Made by a program: the position numbers and the translations under genes. The notes below the pieces were generated by a model. It was not told the DNA's origin and did not search any database. It saw only the letters and a list, made by a program, of their open reading frames with translations. Shown piece after piece: positions 22,580-22,655 of a stretch of 22,655 nt of DNA. The stretch's first letter is position 1, and each line of letters begins with the position of its first letter. The DNA is from Methanimicrococcus sp034006575 (GTDB lineage Archaea > Halobacteriota > Methanosarcinia > Methanosarcinales > Methanosarcinaceae), in the NCBI GenBank assembly GCA_034006575.1, contig JAVESN010000018.1:1-22655 (forward strand), written 5' to 3'.

Positions 22580-22655
22580 TTTTTATTTAATATTTTTTTA
22601 TTTTTACTTGTTATTTTCTTTTTTTATTTTTACTTGTTATTTTCTTTTTTTATTT
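22580..22655. repeat. T-rich direct repeat at the window end
   Basis: TTTTTATTTTTACTTGTTATTTTC occurs twice, about 31 bases apart (from about 22598 and 22629), after the last gene. It probably doubles as a terminator. The repeat may continue past the window. Confidence 0.7.

Overview
The window is chromosomal DNA from an archaeon, most likely a methanogen of the Methanosarcinales type. Its RNA polymerase is archaeal: rpoH, then the beta-like subunit split into B'' and B', and the beta'-like subunit split into A' and A''. It also carries an archaeal-type FtsZ, the archaeal aldolase-like enzyme of aromatic amino acid synthesis, and a member of the archaeal dihydropteroate synthase-like family. 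None of the 15 protein genes needs TAG as its terminator (10 use TAA, 5 use TGA). One conserved gene is interrupted by a single in-frame TAG. Together these suggest a pyrrolysine-using methanogen such as Methanosarcina, Methanimicrococcus or their relatives. That placement is inference: no pyl genes and no 16S rRNA are in the window.

Layout. Positions 1-696 are gene-free and repeat-rich. aroA' (697-1491, +) follows, with a hairpin terminator. Three minus-strand genes come next: a TPR/DUF4261 protein (1647-3122), then the pair nfnB (3365-4828) and nfnA (4892-5770), an electron-bifurcating NADH/NADPH:ferredoxin oxidoreductase. tRNA-Lys(TTT) at 6017-6093 precedes rpoH (6307-6549). A 600-base gap filled with tandem repeats separates rpoH from the tight block rpoB2-rpoB1-rpoA1-rpoA2 (7150-14796). 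The 970 bases after rpoA2 hold no convincing gene but contain iteron-like repeats, AT-rich decamers and a perfect hairpin. Then come a nitroreductase (minus), tRNA-Leu(CAG), a TetR-type regulator (minus), a divergent 5-formyltetrahydrofolate cyclo-ligase, ftsZ (18768-19883), the TAG-interrupted dihydropteroate synthase-like gene (20209-22020) and an unrecognised small protein (22116-22577).

Most coding regions are ordinary housekeeping genes. The strongest unusual signal is the in-frame amber codon at 20557-20559. The reading frame continues on both sides of it, the conserved family sequence resumes after it, and no ribosome binding site is visible for a separate downstream protein. I read it as a candidate pyrrolysine codon in a pterin-related protein. 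Other notable points are an AT-hook-like basic tail on RNA polymerase subunit A'', a dispersed intergenic element with core GCGCGCCAAACAG after several genes, and an unusual density of short tandem repeats in nearly every intergenic gap.
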